A stretch of 64,000 bases of DNA from Diphasiastrum complanatum. Its lineage: Eukaryota; Streptophyta; Lycopodiopsida; Lycopodiales; Lycopodiaceae. Every line of letters starts with the position of its first letter. The stretch's first letter is position 1. The translations under genes were made by a program, and so were the position numbers. Positions 34,690 to 47,059 of the stretch are shown here, piece by piece. Where the stretch lies: contig CM055111.1 in NCBI GenBank assembly GCA_029204225.1, positions 2,494,329 to 2,558,328 on the forward strand, in the 5' to 3' direction. The notes under the pieces are model-generated. The model was not told where the DNA came from, ran no database searches, and worked only from the letters and a program-made list of their open reading frames with translations.

Positions 34690-35639
34690 GAATAAGTAGG
34701 TTCTCGATACTAAAGCTTAACATACCTTTGCTGGATAATCCGAGGATTAAATGAGCAGGTTGTTTCATGACCCGTAGAATTGCACAAATGACAAATAGTA
34801 TTCATCATTCGTTGTTTCAACGTTGAACATTCATTCATAGTATGATTGCCCGTACAAATGGAAAACCAAACATTTTTTCGACAAGGAAAAGTCTTTACAA
34901 ATTTTTTAGGTTCTTTGTTTGCTTTACCATGGAAGTATTCCAAGGCTTTAATCTTTTCATCAAGTTGAGACTACGTCTTTTCCAACTGCATCTGCTGCTT
35001 TTGACCAAGTTTCTCAAACTCGTCGATCATCTTCTTGGCAGTAGCATTGATATTTGTTGATGCAATGGTGGTGGATGTTGTCGTGGTTTGCCCTACTGTA
35101 TAAGGAAACATTCCAACATTTGGTTCATCGTTAGAATCTTCATCCTCCTCATGAATTGCATCAGCTTTGTATCATAGCATATTCAGTATGGCGTTTCAGC
35201 TCGCGCCTAATCCATTTTGCAAAGCATCTTCACTGATTAGATCGGAATCACACTCAGATCTGAGGTGTTTGATCCGTTCAATATAATCTCTTACTGCCTC
35301 TCTCTTTCCCATTTTAATTTTACTTAAAAGAAAAAATGGATCTTCCATAAATTTCTTGGGCTTAAATCTCTTAATGAGAGCGGCTTTAACCACTTCCCAA
35401 TCTTGACGTTCTGTTTTCTTTTGGTTATAAAACCAATCTTGAGCAACTCCAGTTAAGGCCATAGGGAATAAGTAAAGTTTATCTTGAGAAAATACTTCAC
35501 CATAGACCCTACATGACTCAGAAAAGATCTGGAGAAATTTGATGGGATCAAATAACCCATTGTATTTTGGTATATCTAGACGAAAAGATCTTCTAACAAT
35601 AATTGGTGGTGGGTTCATTGGTGCTCCTTGTTCAGCCAT
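34690..35639 (-). pseudogene. Ty3/gypsy-type gag, minus strand
   Basis: From 35639 the frame reads MAEQGAPMNPPPIIVRRSF, then LDIPKYNGLFDPIKFLQIF, then AQDWFYNQKKTERQDWEVVK and FKPKKFMEDPFF, a retrotransposon gag domain. It stops near 35196. Downstream on the same strand (34943-34710) are Cys/His-rich pieces (CTGNHTMNEC, CHLCNSTGHETTC) that look like zinc knuckles. No protease or polymerase is seen further on. The 35.64-36.96 kb stretch behind it may be its leader. Confidence 0.85.
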
Positions 35640-36966
35640 AATTTCAAATTATGTCAGTCAGATAATGAAATTGAATCTAGATTTTTCAACAAAAGTCCTA
35701 TCTCAGTTCAGATCAGGTTTGTAAAAACTCTATCACTTGAAAATAATCAAATTTTTGATTTTCAAAAAATAGATCTTGATCAAGCGATCGACACTAAAAA
35801 TGAAGATTTTTCAAAATCACCATTAGAATATATCAGATGGTTCAAAATTTTGATAGAGGCTAGATCTGGTAGATCAGAATCTAAAAATAGTATAAGCGAA
35901 GGTCTCCTAGGTGGAGGTAGATTGGCGAAGGTTCTTCACTGTTATTTTTGGTAAAAAAAAATCATTGATCTGGCTATTTTCTGACAAATCTAGTAAAATT
36001 AACCTTTGCCAAATCTACAATGGATAAATCTGACACAGATAAATAGATGGTAGAACTAGCGAAGGTGTTTTCTAAATAAAAATGGGTTTTTGTAGCTTGG
36101 CGAGAGTAAAAATTAAATTTTTGCAAGATCTTGATAGATCTAATCTTCGTCGAACTCACAATGGATGATTTACTATATTTAGAATCCTCGAAAAACTCAG
36201 CAAAAGACCTGGCGAAGAATCAAGAGTAATACTGATATCTTTGCAAAAAGAAGCTTTTTTGACAAAAATATGACAATATGACAACCAACCTTTAAGAAAC
36301 CTTCGCCCAACTTACTGATTATCAAAAATAGTAAGTAGGATTGACACAGACTCTAGCAAAGGTTTTCTATAAGAGGGTTCTCAGAGAACTGATATTTTTG
36401 CAGAAAGTTGTTAATTTTTCACAAAAGTTTACCAACAACTAGATGAACAATCACTTTGGCCTTCTATTTTTGGTATTATTCTTCGACGATCGGCGGTAAG
36501 TAGATCTGAATTACACCTATGCACAGTGAATCGAGTATTTTTAGGGTTTTTGGTGTTTTTTTGGTATTTTTTGATGGTTTTTCTGATATTTTTGCAAATC
36601 TGCTAAATAAATTGTCTTCGCCCTTCAATCTGAAGGATCTGTGAGCGAAATCAAAGCTTCCTGCAACTCAGCAAAGGTTTTCTATAAGAGGGTAAAAAGT
36701 TATCAGATATGATGACAATTTTGTCTTCTTTTTGTTCAAATATGGCTGAAATGACCGATTTTTGTTGTTTTTCCTGATTTCTCAGATCCAAATGGATCTT
36801 AAGAATTGTGATCTGAATAGCTATCCATGTTCAACAATCAGATTAGATTTCAAACAAGACGATCCACTCAAACCAAGCAAAATCGCCCTCAATCTAATTC
36901 TAAAATGCAATTTTAACCCTATTCATGCCAAAGCAAGATGCCTAATGCAAGCTAACATTAAAAAGC
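35640..36966. other. AT-rich leader-like region with repeated words
   Basis: No gene is recognised. The word GCAAAGGTTTTCTATAAGAG occurs twice (about 36356 and 36664), and GCGAAGGT- or CTTCGCC-type words recur. Probably untranslated retroelement sequence. Confidence 0.4.
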
Positions 36967-37330
36967 ATGGATGAAGTGTATGATGTCTTTGTTAAGTGTA
37001 TGACGTCCACAAAGATCAAGTTCTTGAGCAGTGACAATGGTGGAGAGTACATATCTACCAAGTTCAAGGCTTTTTGTGATGAGCATGGGATCAAGAGGGA
37101 GTATACAACACCAAGGACCCCACAACAAAATGGAGTGGTTGAGAGGAAGAATAGGACTTTATATGAAAGTGCCAAAGTCATGAGGTTACTAGTGCTAACC
37201 TTGATAAGCCATTTTGGGATCAAGCTTTGTTGTGTGCTAATTTCTTGTGCAATAGGTGGTTGAGTGCTATTTTGGATGGAAGGACACCTTTTGAGATGCT
37301 ATTCAAGATTGCAGCGTTGAAGTATTCAAT
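36967..37330 (+). pseudogene. Copia integrase fragment
   Basis: Contains FLSSDNGGEYISTKFKAFC, then EHGIKREYTTPRTPQQNG and VVERKNRTLYESAKVM. This is the C-terminal half of the integrase core with its DDE-region Asp and Glu. It stops at 37261 and decays. The N-terminal half is absent and the 5' junction at about 36967 is abrupt. Confidence 0.9.
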
Positions 37331-37559
37331 AGATCAGACGAAACAATAAGAGATTGAGTCCTAGGTCGGTGAGTGAGCTTTCATCAGATTATATTTGATT
37401 AACATATTGTGAATGTATCTTCTCTAAATAATGTAAATCAACTCTTGAGTATTTATGCAGACTGTGTAGAAACACAAATATAACTGTATAACTGGATAAT
37501 GAATGGATGTAAATTGGAGATCAATTATTCGGATGAATCACTCCTAATAGTAGAATAAT

Positions 37560-38130
37560 CCAACAAAGACATCTTGTATGGAAAAACTTTGAACCAAATT
37601 GAAGATCTCATCTCCAAGACCATTGAGAATCACTTGTACAAGTTCTTTATCAAGAATCTTATCTTCTATTGAAGCAAGTTATTTATAAAGAGATTTGATT
37701 CTAAGCACATACTCTTGTGCACTCTCACCACTATTTCTCATACTTTGCAAAATTTGATTTCTAAGCATGAGAGGTGTTATTGGATTCATAGATCTCCTTT
37801 AATGAATCTCATGCATCTTTGGCCAAAGTACAATTGGATACCTCCTTTAGAAGATCATTACTAGCATTCATTTTGATACAATGTAATGCTAGTCTTGCCT
37901 TCTTCTTGTACTTTACCAATTCTTGTCCTCCAAGAATTCATCCTCTTCATCTACGATAATATCAAAGAGGTCTTGGAGCACTAGGAGTGACTACATCCTC
38001 ACTTTCCATATTGAGTAGTTTGTAGAATTTAACCTCTCACTAGGTTCCAAGAGGAATGCTCCAATTGATCCCATCTTGCTAGTGACTTGTACAATGGATG
38101 TACTTCTCAGCCCTCCCTAAGTTCTCTTTT
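37560..38130 (-). pseudogene. Copia gag (UBN2-like), decayed
   Basis: On the minus strand, pieces such as RLALHCIKMNASNDLLKEV, AKYEK, SGESAQEYVLRIKSLYK, and IEDKILDKELVQVILNGLGD are seen with several stops. A primer-binding site for the same strand lies at 38828-38839, about 0.7 kb upstream, at the expected place. It is related to the gag at 54.9-55.5 kb. Confidence 0.8.
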
Positions 38131-38827
38131 AGAATTTGCCTCACTTGCAACTCACTTGATGTTAAGAAATACACAAGTAGCAAGATTTACATGATCTTGA
38201 TTCAAAAGAACAATCTTGTAGGATTCTATAAAGAATTACTCAGGAAAATTGAATAGATTTGATTCTAGAAATTCACAAAGGACTTCACTTGATTTGATCA
38301 ACTCAAGATAAATTTCTAGCCTTGCGAAGGACTTCCAGTCTTGGGGCTCTCACTCTCTCACTAAGATTGAATGGAGATATAATGAGTTTGCAACAAATTC
38401 CTATCAAATCTCATTACAAAATCAATGATTTTGGACAAAAAATGACTCTTTCTCTCTCCTCCTTGATGATTCAACAAGACCTATAAAGCCACTTTTTAGG
38501 ACTTATTCTCAGCACCTATTAATTGGATTCTATGACACAAATTCAAATCTCAATAATGGCTATTGATCTTAGATGCTTCCTCTTTGATTTGCATCAAAAA
38601 TCTCATAAAGATGATGTGTAATGAGATTATTGGGATCTAATGAATATTGGGAATAGAATGTAGGTTCACAAGTTCCCACACATGACCTATAGCCCACTAT
38701 CAAATATAGATCTCAAATCTGGAAGCAATCTCTTAGTATAGACTCGCCCACACAAAACTAGTTTTCTAGCATCGAACTTGCTAAAATTTGAATTACGTTT
38801 TGATCATATGTTATTCTCTTGTACTTG

Positions 38828-38839
38828 GCTCTGATACAA
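38828..38839 (-). other. Primer-binding site of a copia element
   Basis: TTGTATCAGAGC on the minus strand (one change from TGGTATCAGAGC) directly follows a CA. Sequence from 38840 upward would be its LTR. The far boundary of that LTR was not found but probably lies near 39.4-39.7 kb, where CACATGTGGGAACATG words shared with other LTRs here occur. Confidence 0.7.
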
Positions 38840-39699
38840 TGTTTAAAGTACATCAAATAGGACCATAAATGAATCTCTAATTATTCTCAAGAGTGATTGA
38901 TTGATTGATTAACCAACTATTGCAAAACTAGCACTCAAAAATTGATCTAAATTGGCAATTTCAATCAAGAGCTATCAAAATAAGATCAAAACATTAAAAT
39001 TTGACTTCACACTGTAGTATGGCCAGTGAGTAGAGAGTGATATTCACTAAGTTTAGATTGCATACACATTACAAAATCATTACACAAATAGAGTAGAAAC
39101 TCGAGATTGTCAATGAACTCTAAAATCTTGATCTCACTCAATTGGAATGAATGAATGATAATATAAAGTGGATCCTATCCTTGGCTGGATGAGCAGGTAC
39201 AACACGTGTTCAAGTACCAAAGATTTATTATGTCGACCTACTCAAGTTAATTTTGACCTAACCATTAGGTATACCATCTATGGTAGTTAGATCAACACTG
39301 ACTTTCTTGAATTTAGGAGTTAGCTCCTAAATTTTAGGAGACTTGACCAAACTTCCTAACTAACTCCTGTGATTAGGATATAACCTACCTAGGCAAATCT
39401 ACACATGTGGGAACATGCTCTCACACGTGTGATTTACAATGTATAGAAAAAATGATATACAAGCTAGAATATATGCACATTTTCACAACTTACACTCATC
39501 CACATAAACAACTATACTACAACAAAGGAGTTCATCTGGAAATTGTAGGCTTTGTTGCAGATTCTCGATTGTTATCCATGTCACACACAACCTAATAATA
39601 TTCAAAGACTAGTCAATGAGCATCAAATAGTCAAGGAAGCTACTACAAACCATAACACTAATTAAGATGACCAAAAAGATATCAAATATGTCCTAAACA

Positions 39700-40960
39700 A
39701 TCTAATAGGAATATCGTTGATCTATCCCCTTAAAGAATGAGTTAGTTTCATGCATACCATATTGTCCATTGTGAGCTTGCATTTCACAATAGCAAAAAAC
39801 CATGAGGGTACCATAATCTATAACATGGTTGACACCTAAGAGGACATATGTCAAGAGGGGGAGATTTAAACCTGTTGGTAGAATTCTACAAGAGCAACCA
39901 CAAAAAGTTTCTATGGTAATCTCTTTTCTGAAGTGTAAAAACGACAAAGCTAGTTGGTGGAGAAAGTCCATTTGGAGTGCAAGGGGAGTCATAAACCACA
40001 AAAGGACATTTCTTTTATAAAAAATTGACCGTTGTAATCCATGAATGAGGTTAATCTACAATCAACCATGCATGTCACACACTCAAGCCCCTAAGAATAC
40101 AATTGTATGATGGCAAGTGTGAGCTAGCTGAGAGCAATGCTTCACTAGCTTTCACGTACGTAAAATATGTTTGGAGGACTCAATCTGCTTAATGGATTAA
40201 GTAGTAACCTTTCCCATGTGGCGAGCTACAACATTTTCAAAATTTCTTTAATTGAATTGTTGTGACATGTAACCATGATGATGGTTTGCCTCATAATTGT
40301 TTCTTAGATGTGCTACAAGCTACATACAACATGAATACCCTCATGAGGTTTATGGTTTACTCCTTGCTACTTATCTTACCTAGCACATCAAGACACTACT
40401 TCTTAGACCTCCAAGAACTAGAGTGCATCTCCAACTAGTTCCCAAGTGACACTTAGAACTTCAATATAATATCCATGAGCCTCTTTGGAAATCATAGGAT
40501 TCGTTGTAGCTCACCACAATAATCTAAAAGACGATGGAAAATTTTGAAATTGTGGACCTCTATCCTGTGGATGGACTCTTGCACAAGTCCTTGGTAAAAC
40601 TTACATGTAGCCAATACAGGGCTAATTTATAAATTTACAACATTGTGCCATGCTTTTTTTTTTTTCTCCACCAACTCCAAATAACCTCAAGTGTACAATA
40701 CGAGCAGTAAAGGAGTTTCGGGCAGTAACGGTGTTCCAATCACAATCGTTTATCTGCCCGACGGGTTTTTAAAAAATCTCCAAAATTTGGCCGGGAAAGG
40801 CAAAAACAATTTTCGTCCACTATTACAGTTCGTCACAGATGGACACAATTGATTGGGCCACTTAAGCGTTGAAAGAAGTAAAAAAAAGCATCTTTAGAAA
40901 GGGCCCATTTTGAGTTCTAATATCCCCTCAAGATTGTTGTTCGAACTTAATTAACTCATT
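39700..40960. other. No recognisable gene
   Basis: AT-rich sequence with no coding region recognised. A GC-richer stretch at about 40.70-40.93 kb resembles 9.36-9.61 kb in word content. Confidence 0.35.
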
Positions 40961-40967
40961 CTATATC

Positions 40968-41441
40968 ATGTTTGAGCAAGCTAAGGGAGGCTCATTATGT
41001 CACTCATTCATGGACAAGTTCTCAAGTATTGAGGATATCTTATGGCAAGATAGAGATGGAGGCTCATTCATGGAGTTTTATGGAGGAAACATTTCAAGAA
41101 AGGACAAATATGAAGAAAGCATGCAATTGTTTGCTAATAACTTAGGTTTAATACTTGGTTGCTGTTATTTTTCAGAGATATCAAAGGTGGAAGCATGGAG
41201 GAATCATTGCATTTACATTCTATTTGGTTCTTCATGTTCTAGTTACATCTTGATATGCAAAATTGATGAAAGAAATTGTAAAGCATCCAACATGGAAACT
41301 ATTATCTACATCAATAATGATTATTTTTATTTTGAGCATTATAAAACCATAGAAAAGAAGTGTATTCTTAGAATGGAGATCATTCTTAAGATGGATCAAA
41401 GTAGTGTGGTAAAACTAGTTGAAGAGGGAGACTCTGTGTGA
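40968..41441 (+). CDS. Unrecognised 157-aa open frame
   Basis: An ATG-initiated frame with a Cys-rich, hydrophobic middle (LGLILGCCYF; ILFGSSCSSYILICKI) and mixed flanks. No family is recognised, codon use is AT-rich like the surrounding non-coding DNA, and no splice partners were identified. It may be chance or a captured fragment. Confidence 0.2.
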   Translation: MFEQAKGGSLCHSFMDKFSSIEDILWQDRDGGSFMEFYGGNISRKDKYEESMQLFANNLGLILGCCYFSEISKVEAWRNHCIYILFGSSCSSYILICKIDERNCKASNMETIIYINNDYFYFEHYKTIEKKCILRMEIILKMDQSSVVKLVEEGDSV

Positions 41442-42565
41442 AAAATGTCAACTAATTAAGGTGGTCTAAATTGGCAATTTGGAGGCCAAAGCAAAATTTC
41501 AATTAGAGACTTACTTTTTTATGTCAATAAGTCCTAGAAAGTATCCTTACTATTTTTAGCAAGTATATAGGTGGATAAGGTCAAAATTGGACCTATCCTA
41601 ATTGGCTACTTGAGATACATTGCATCTAGTCAAGTTAAATTAGGTTTTTGGTGAGGTACCTAGAAGTTGCTATTTTAGGGCAATTTTAGGTGACATTATG
41701 GCTATTATAAATAGCTTTACCTACGTGGATAACTTATCTTCTTGTTCTCATTTTGTATGGATAACTTCTCTCTTTTGATTCTATGTCCATCTCTTTTATA
41801 TTTCTCATGATATCTAGACTTGAGTTCTAATGTGTAGAATGCAATTTTTTTGTTGTACGTGAATCCACATGTGTGGACAATGTGTTGTTGTTGTTGTACG
41901 GACATGGACATTGTGTTGCTGCTGTTGTACAAACACGGACAATATTATATCAGATCTTAGTGATTATGATCAAATCTACATGAATTTTTAAGTTTTAGCA
42001 TGGTAGACAAATGATTTCTAGTTGTGAATGATTCTAAATGTGCATTCAAATTTAGCAAAAAATCTCCTGATCCATTGAACATGTTTTGAATCTGATTTTT
42101 TCACACTAAGTTCTTCATTAGTGATGTGTCATGTCAACCTCCTGTTGGGACCTGACATATCTTCAATTGATACATCTTACTTAAATATTGGAACACTGAT
42201 TAGGTTAATTACCAACAAAGGATAATTTGTATCCTTGGAATTTTACGATTGAATGAGACTATGAGATCCTTAGATTCATGTATCTTACCCATTCTCGACT
42301 ATCGGAGAGTACATTTGTGTCTTAATCCTCTTCTAGAGATGTTTTAGTTCAGGCATAACATGAGTAACAAAGTGCATTTTTGAAATACATCATATGCCTT
42401 AATTTACTATCAGCTTAGAAGACGAGAGAGAGGTCCAACTATGTATACCATAGTGAAAATTTCTATGTGAAGGTTAAGAATGGTTTATGTGTAATTCTTT
42501 GTAATAATGATCTACAAAGTGTACATGTCTAAAATTTGCTGATTGAATGATCATGTTGTTTGGGC

Positions 42566-44990
42566 CGTCAGCCGCACACGTAACATCTTTTGTGAGTACC
42601 ATCATATGAGATATGAATACAACATGAGGTGACATCTAGGTGGTTTACTTGGTGAGACACAAAATCTTTTGGAAAAGATAACTGCCAAGCCTACTCATTC
42701 TAATCAGATCCTCAATGTAGGAAGGATGTTTCTTCCTTATCCTCCTTTAGGACCCGACATCCCCTATGATGATAACCCATTTTTGAATATCGTAATACTG
42801 ATAGGATTAAAAATCATGCACTAACAACAAATTATTTCTATCCTTGAGGATGGTTAACTTTTTTTCAAAATATGGAATTCTATGCTAGAAGTTTATATAT
42901 TTGTCCTACTACATTTATAAATAAGATGGAATTGATTCATCATGTATCTCTCACATTTGGTCTTCAATTGTGTCAAAAAATTGAGTTTTGAATACCTCGA
43001 ATAGATCTACCACAACCTACATGCATGATAGGTTGCACACTATCAAATTATCTTGATCAACTCGAATCTTGATGAGCTATCAAATACAATTTGAATCTAA
43101 GCGAGAGCTCTTGTACACAACAGGCAATCATCATCCGAAGTCAGCAAGTTTCATGCATATCCTTGAAAAAACTAAATAAATATCATTATATAAGAGCCAA
43201 ACAAGCACCTAGCTCTCGGGTAGAGAGAGAAAACAACCAAGCTCTCGGGTAAAGAGAGAATAGACCAAAAGTTTGCAAGACAAAAACTTGATTAACTCTC
43301 AAAATTCATATGTACAAAGGAGCTAGCATCATATATGGTGGTAGATTGAGTTTCTACACTAATTTGCATATGGAGGGCCTTGAAATATGATTGGGCCACT
43401 CTTTTTGAACCTCTAAATGTAATTGGACCCTATAGACCAATGAGATGAGGGTGTTAGATTGAGGTCCACCATTTTCACTTTTGCATCCCTACAAAATAGG
43501 ACATGTGTTGACCTTTGATTGAGCTAGAGTTCATGACCCATTTACCTATGCCTAATCATGATTTTGATTTGGAAAATTCATGAGTAGATTGAGGCCCAAC
43601 CTCATGATGACACTTGGCATGCTTCTACATGACTAGCTTTTGTCTAGTCTCACATTGCTTTGTAAAACAAGCTATTTCATGGCATGAATTAACTAATGCA
43701 AGTAGGCCTACTACTCACATGTGGGAACGTGGTCCTCACATGTGGGTTTTACATATGTACATGAAAATGTAAAATCATCAAGCCAGATTTTGCATAATTT
43801 TCACAAATTCAAGAGAAGGGATTACACTACAATTTTCTATGAATTTGCTTGTATTTCTCTCTCTACATTGCCTATATCTTTTTGTCTCTAAACAAGCTTT
43901 ACTATCTTTAGGAATGTGATTTTTATCATGTACTAAAGTCACATTTTCAATTGTATGTGAATCCATTCTACTTTGAAAGCAAGATCTTGATGCATAGTAA
44001 ATTTCTAAAATGCTAATTTTTGCATCTTTCAAGGTTCAAGTTTAAAATTTGACCAACACTTTATATGTCTATGCATTTAAGCATAAAATAAATTGAGTGA
44101 TAGTCCATGTATTAGCAAATGCAAACTACTTGAGGAAGAAATAATTAAATGCCACATCACTCCTTTAGTAAAGAATAATAACTGAAAATTTCAGCTCAGA
44201 AATTTCAATCAAGTTCAAAAATTACTACCCTTTAGTAAGGTTGTAACATAAAATTTTTGTTAGTCACTTTGATCCGTGTTAAGCTGTTTGTTCATGTCAC
44301 ATATTCAATTAACATTGAAACCTTGATTGGAAGACCTCCTTCCACTATTGGCCTTGGCCAATAGTCAGTTCCTTTAGACCACATCAATCCTTTAGTACAT
44401 AATAATAAATTAAAACTTCAATCCCAAAATATCAAACAAGTTGAAAAATGACTACCCTCACTAATTTCATCACATGAAAATTCATTAGTCCCTTACTCAG
44501 GGTCATTGTTCATGTCACACAATCGCTTTTTAACTTTGAAATCTTGATTGGAAGACCTCCTTTGACTATTGGATTTGGCCAATAATCAAATTCCTTTTCA
44601 CACCCGATGCTCTCCCAACTGCACCGTCATTAGAATAGTATAAGTGCTTACTTGTAACAATGTCATTTCAAAATTGCACCAAGTGACTTTAGTAACTAAT
44701 TTCTAGCAAAACATATAATGTAATTCATGCCTAAGTTGAAAGCTAAATATGTGGAAAGGATCAAAATGAAGAGATCAAGTTGGGCTCATAAAAGTGAACT
44801 CTTATAGATACCTATAGGTTGTAACAAGATAATGTAGAAAGACCAATGCCTGAAACTTTACTAATCCTCGTCCTGGGCACATCTTACTACCATTCCCAAA
44901 TGGCAAGAATGCAGCCGATTTTGTAGTAGGTTCCTGGTTGCACACATATAACACAAAAAAAAAATGAATGGATTAAAAATATTAAAGCAC
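42566..44990. repeat. Segmental duplication, copy A
   Basis: From GTCAGCCGCA at about 42566 this block matches 61589-64000 almost base for base. The offset grows from 19,023 to 19,032, so indels are few. It contains the 3' flank and last two exons of the P450 gene. Copy B continues past the window, so the true duplicated unit is longer. Confidence 0.97.
44292..44366 (-). pseudogene. Extra copy of the P450 terminal exon
   Basis: Minus strand reads DYWPRPIVEGGLPIKVS and ends at an in-frame TGA. It is parallel to the true last exon (DYWPNPIVKGGLPIKIS, 44618-44510), which lies 221 bp away. The copied unit spans about 44158-44378. The CAG acceptor of the true exon has no clear counterpart, so use as an alternative last exon is uncertain. 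The same extra copy exists in the second P450 locus (about 63303-63387). Confidence 0.8.
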
Positions 44991-47041
44991 AACACTACAT
45001 CTCTTGCTTGTGTGTAGCAATTCTTAAGGTAAGAGGATCTCACTTGAAACCTAGATGGATCAAATTTAAGGGGGTCCTTGTGGTACTCTGGACTTAGATG
45101 AAAACTCCGAATGTCCAATTGAATAAGCCATCCTTTTGGAATCCAAATACCTATGTAAAGGTGCAATGATGGACATCATCAAATCAGGAACTCTAAATAA
45201 AAGTAAAAAACACTCATTAAAAGGAATCACAAGAACACTCGTTAAGAGGAATCACAATGCCAGTCTTGTACTAAGGGTTTCTCTCAAACGTACGGCATCC
45301 ACTACATTGAGACCTTCTTTCAGTGGTGAAACATTCGTCATTACATCAAACATCATCTTTTTTTTGTGTTCTTACAAAGCACTATATTTAAAGTAAAGAG
45401 GAGTTATGCAGACCTTGGTAGTTTATATCTTCTGTTGCTCGGCGTGTCACGAAGGAAGCCACATTTGCCAGCCTCAAGGTCTCTTGAATAACCTGCAACC
45501 AAGTAGGTAAGGTTCTGTAAAACATGGGCATGCATGCATGGCGCTTATCTTAACACAACAAAAAAGTGCTAGAGGAATTATTGTCGTGGTGATGGTAGTC
45601 ATAGCACAGACTTAACACTCTTTTGCAAATTACAGCTGCTACTTAAATTCAAAAGAGCTAGGCCGCGTAATGACAGTACTCCTCGAAATTACAAACTAGC
45701 GAAGGAAGAAGTGAATTTGCTTCTTACTGCTGAAGTAAGTGGCATGTTTAAGACATCCGTCCAAGATAATGGATCCTCAGGTGAAATCTTTGCCATTCTG
45801 ATTGCGTCTTGCTCAGCCTGCAAAAGAATGGCGTACCAATTTACAGAAAATATACACAACATGCTTCACAGTTTTGACTGAGCAGGAGTAACTTATCAGA
45901 ATCATTCTGAACTTCTGATGGATTAGATGCAGCTCAGAGAACAAATGAAATGTAAAGGCAGAAACCTTGACTTGTTCGAGAATTTTCTGATTTTCTTCCA
46001 AGAACTTAACTAACCACACAAACAACACCGCAGGGGAGTGAGATCCAGCAAATATCACTGCGCGCAGCTGACATTGCACTAGATCGTCTAAAACGTTCTC
46101 GCGATTATCATTCTCTATTTCCATCAGTGTATCAAGTAAGCAATTTTCCTTTGATTTCTCTAATCTCCTTTTCTTCACCATAGATGATAAAGCTTCCAAA
46201 ATTTGCTGGTTTTTCTGATCACAGATAAGAAAGGCCATATTAAGCCGGCTGCATTCATCGCATTTTGCTACACAGAGTCAGAAAAACTGGGACCTGAGAT
46301 CACACTTAATTAAAGGATGCTAAATACCTTGAGAGCCATGTGGTAGCTTGTTCCTGGAATGTTAAATTGCATGGGCGCTCCCATCGCTTTGATGATATAG
46401 CTAAAATCGTCCATCATTTTCATTGTCTCAGGAGATGGTGCCATGCCAGCGATGAAGTCCAAAACTACGTGAAAGGCTAACTATAATGATGGGAAACCAA
46501 TTCAGTGTACAACAAAGCTGCATTAAATTTCCTAATACTGAAATTCATGTCCGCAAGGAGTGATCCTAGCAACGATTAGACATTCAAGTATTCTCAAAAA
46601 GAAGGGAGGTCTGTGAATGCTTATATTGGAGCAGAATACTATATTGAATTGGCTGCTTTCGAAAAACACATGGTAATACAATTAGCTACAGCTTACATTC
46701 TACAATAAGCAGAAGATAAGCATACCTTCTTGGTTTCTTGGAGTGTGACCACACATGGCTGTTTGTCCCAGGAACTTAGAACCCATCTCGTGATCCTATC
46801 AATTCTTGCAATCTGGGTCCGTAGCATTTCAGAATGCATTGAATCACGAGTATTTTTCATCATTTTGGCTTTCATCTCTTGTGACACGCCAGGGGGAGGA
46901 TGTATCAGATTAGTTATAGACGGAGGATAGAATGTCACAAATGACTTGTGCCGCGTAGCTAACACAAATCTGGCAGCTTCTGGAGTGGAGGTGACAATAG
47001 TAGGATGGCCCATCAAGTGAGTACGAAAAGTGCGACCATAT
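44510..47041 (-). CDS. Cytochrome P450, CYP85 clan (first exon not found)
   Basis: Heme-thiolate mono-oxygenase, normally ER-anchored. Eight exons join in frame: 47041-46726, 46480-46328, 46214-45966, 45817-45728, 45492-45414, 45150-45044, 44933-44812 and 44618-44510 (TGA). All have GT/AG ends. Motifs in order are YGRTFRTHLMGHPTIVTSTP; NIPGTSYHMALK; I-helix FAGSHSPAVLFVWLVKFL; ExxR as ETLR; the PxRF-like KFDPSRF; the heme loop PFGNGSKMCPG with Cys ligand; and C-terminal GGLPIKIS. The I-helix has Ser where most P450s have Thr, and His where they have an acidic residue. About 400 residues are covered. The membrane anchor and proline hinge (about 90 residues) should lie upstream of 47041, but no such exon was seen to 63 kb. 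The many-intron pattern and motifs fit the CYP85 clan (CYP707, 88, 716 and 728-like); the family and substrate cannot be fixed. Confidence 0.88.
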
Positions 47042-47059
47042 CTGTCAATTTACAAACCT

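Noticed and set aside
37200-39700. Complete copia element between the integrase at 36.97 kb and the PBS at 38.83 kb
   Set aside because: The integrase is on the plus strand while gag and PBS are on the minus strand, so these are parts of different elements.
43778-44032. Minus-strand frame MKDAKISILEIYYASRS, duplicated at 62803-62991
   Set aside because: Its duplication is explained by the segmental duplication. It lies in the P450 3' flank, shows no motif, and the copy at 62.8-63.0 kb has a shorter open frame, so I do not call it a gene.
44802-44812. TAA shortly after the heme exon as the real end of the first P450
   Set aside because: The sequence CTATAG|GTATCTATAAG is a good donor, and the exon at 44618-44510 restores the expected C-terminus with matching phase.
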